Shown: positions 5,826 through 6,421 of the stretch, piece by piece
Layout of the letters: each line of letters begins with the position of its first letter
Position numbering within the stretch: position 1 is the first letter of the stretch
Source: Mycobacteriaceae bacterium
GTDB taxonomy: Bacteria; Actinomycetota; Actinomycetes; Mycobacteriales; Mycobacteriaceae
Direction: 5' to 3'
NCBI GenBank assembly: GCA_019242135.1
Contig: JAFAWC010000367.1
Span: forward strand, 1 to 6,421
DNA: 6,421 bases
Translations under genes and position numbers: made by a program
The notes under the pieces: model-generated
Told to the model about the DNA's origin: nothing
What the model saw: only the letters and a program-made list of their open reading frames with translations
The model's database searches: none

Positions 5826-6421
5826 CGCTGGATCGGCCGGTGACCAACGGCAGGTCGGCAAGGGTGACGATCCCGGGCGGCGCCGCCACGACTTTGGGCA
5901 CCGCGTTGGTCACCGGCAGCGCGGTGTAGATCATTCCCAAACCCATGAAGCCCGGTTCCGTCCAGTCCTTGGGCGGCAGGCAGTGGATGACCGTGCGCAT
6001 GTTGGGCAGCCCGAACACCTGCACGACGTGGCCGTGCTGGAGGGGTTTGGGCGGTTCGACGTGGCTGCCCATGATCCAGTTGAACCCCACGCTGACGACG
6101 TTGCGATCGCCCACCCAGCCGCGGTGATAGCCGTACACGCCGGCGACGGTGCCCTTCGGAATCTGCATGAAGCCGAGGTCGGAGTCGTCGGTGGCGGCCG
6201 TGAAAGACACATCGAAGGTCATCTTGTCCAGAGTCGCGCCGATCGCGTCGGCCATCATCGCCGCCGACTCGGCGAACACTTCGCTTTCCCGCCGCACGGT
6301 CTCGGCCAGCCCCGGGGTGTCCGGCGCCCGCGAGAAACCCATCGCCTTCTGAGTCTCGGCGGACTCGTATGTCGAGCAGTCCACCGACTCGGTGATTCGG
6401 ATCTCGTCGACGCGCTCGCAT
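5812..6421 (-). CDS. Dihydrodipicolinate-reductase-like oxidoreductase, C-terminal part
   Basis: The gene enters from the right edge. About 202 C-terminal residues are visible (first full codon at 6418-6420), and the N-terminal NAD(P)-binding half lies outside. The visible part starts CERVDEIRITESVDCSTYES, followed by KAMGFSRAPDTPG. It later has GFMQIPKGTVAGVYGY and GWVGDRNVVSVGFNWIMG. This pattern resembles the C-terminal domain of mycobacterial NAD(P)H-dependent amine dehydrogenases related to 2,4-diaminopentanoate dehydrogenase, often labelled dihydrodipicolinate reductase. It is not the lysine-pathway DapB itself. A GTG at 6384 lies in frame but inside the conserved run, so it is not the real start. 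The stop TGA (5812-5814) lies within the 3' end of the convergent degV gene, giving a 14-base overlap. The substrate is unknown. The family call is from memory. Confidence 0.72.
   Translation of the reverse strand, partial: CERVDEIRITESVDCSTYESAETQKAMGFSRAPDTPGLAETVRRESEVFAESAAMMADAIGATLDKMTFDVSFTAATDDSDLGFMQIPKGTVAGVYGYHRGWVGDRNVVSVGFNWIMGSHVEPPKPLQHGHVVQVFGLPNMRTVIHCLPPKDWTEPGFMGLGMIYTALPVTNAVPKVVAAPPGIVTLADLPLVTGRSSAIPD

Noticed and set aside
5800..5830. A bidirectional terminator between the DegV gene and the convergent oxidoreductase gene
   Set aside because: The genes overlap and I see no stem-loop followed by a T run on either strand.

Overview
The window looks like a mycobacterial chromosome segment, probably from a non-tuberculous species. 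It is GC-rich throughout and uses GTG starts freely. It carries the gene order nadD - rsfS - gpgP - octT - degV-like, which matches the Mycobacterium tuberculosis Rv2421c-Rv2417c block, and glucosyl-3-phosphoglycerate phosphatase plus the octanoyltransferase of methylglucose lipopolysaccharide (MGLP) synthesis are mycobacterial hallmarks. The assignment rests on remembered protein families, not on a search.

Left part (1-2159, + strand): a MoxR-type AAA+ ATPase lacking its 5' part is followed, with a one-base overlap, by a complete CoxE-like von Willebrand factor A (VWA) protein. The first 58 bases are an exact reverse complement of bases 92-149 inside the ATPase gene. They interrupt its reading frame just where the N-terminal part with the Walker A motif should be. 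This is most simply a fold-back chimera at a contig or read end, though a real inversion is not excluded.

Middle (2156-2578): a small three-helix membrane protein of unknown function lies on the minus strand. It converges on the VWA gene, and the two share one CTAG as overlapping stop codons. It diverges from nadD across 75 bases that hold a plausible leaderless nadD promoter.

Right part (2579-5825, + strand): nadD, rsfS, gpgP, octT and a DegV-family gene form a tightly packed, probably single operon, with overlaps of 4, 4 and 11 bases and then a 5-base gap. It links NAD synthesis, ribosome silencing and two MGLP steps: GpgP makes glucosylglycerate, and OctT octanoylates the diglucosylglycerate derived from it. 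A fatty-acid-binding DegV protein closes the set. At the right edge, the C-terminal part of a dihydrodipicolinate-reductase-like (amine dehydrogenase type) oxidoreductase runs on the minus strand and overlaps the degV end by 14 bases.

I found no RNA gene, CRISPR array, insertion sequence or convincing terminator. There is no gene-free stretch above 300 bases. No clearly new system is evident. The most useful leads are the fold-back at the left end, the DegV/OctT pairing and the uncharacterised membrane protein.
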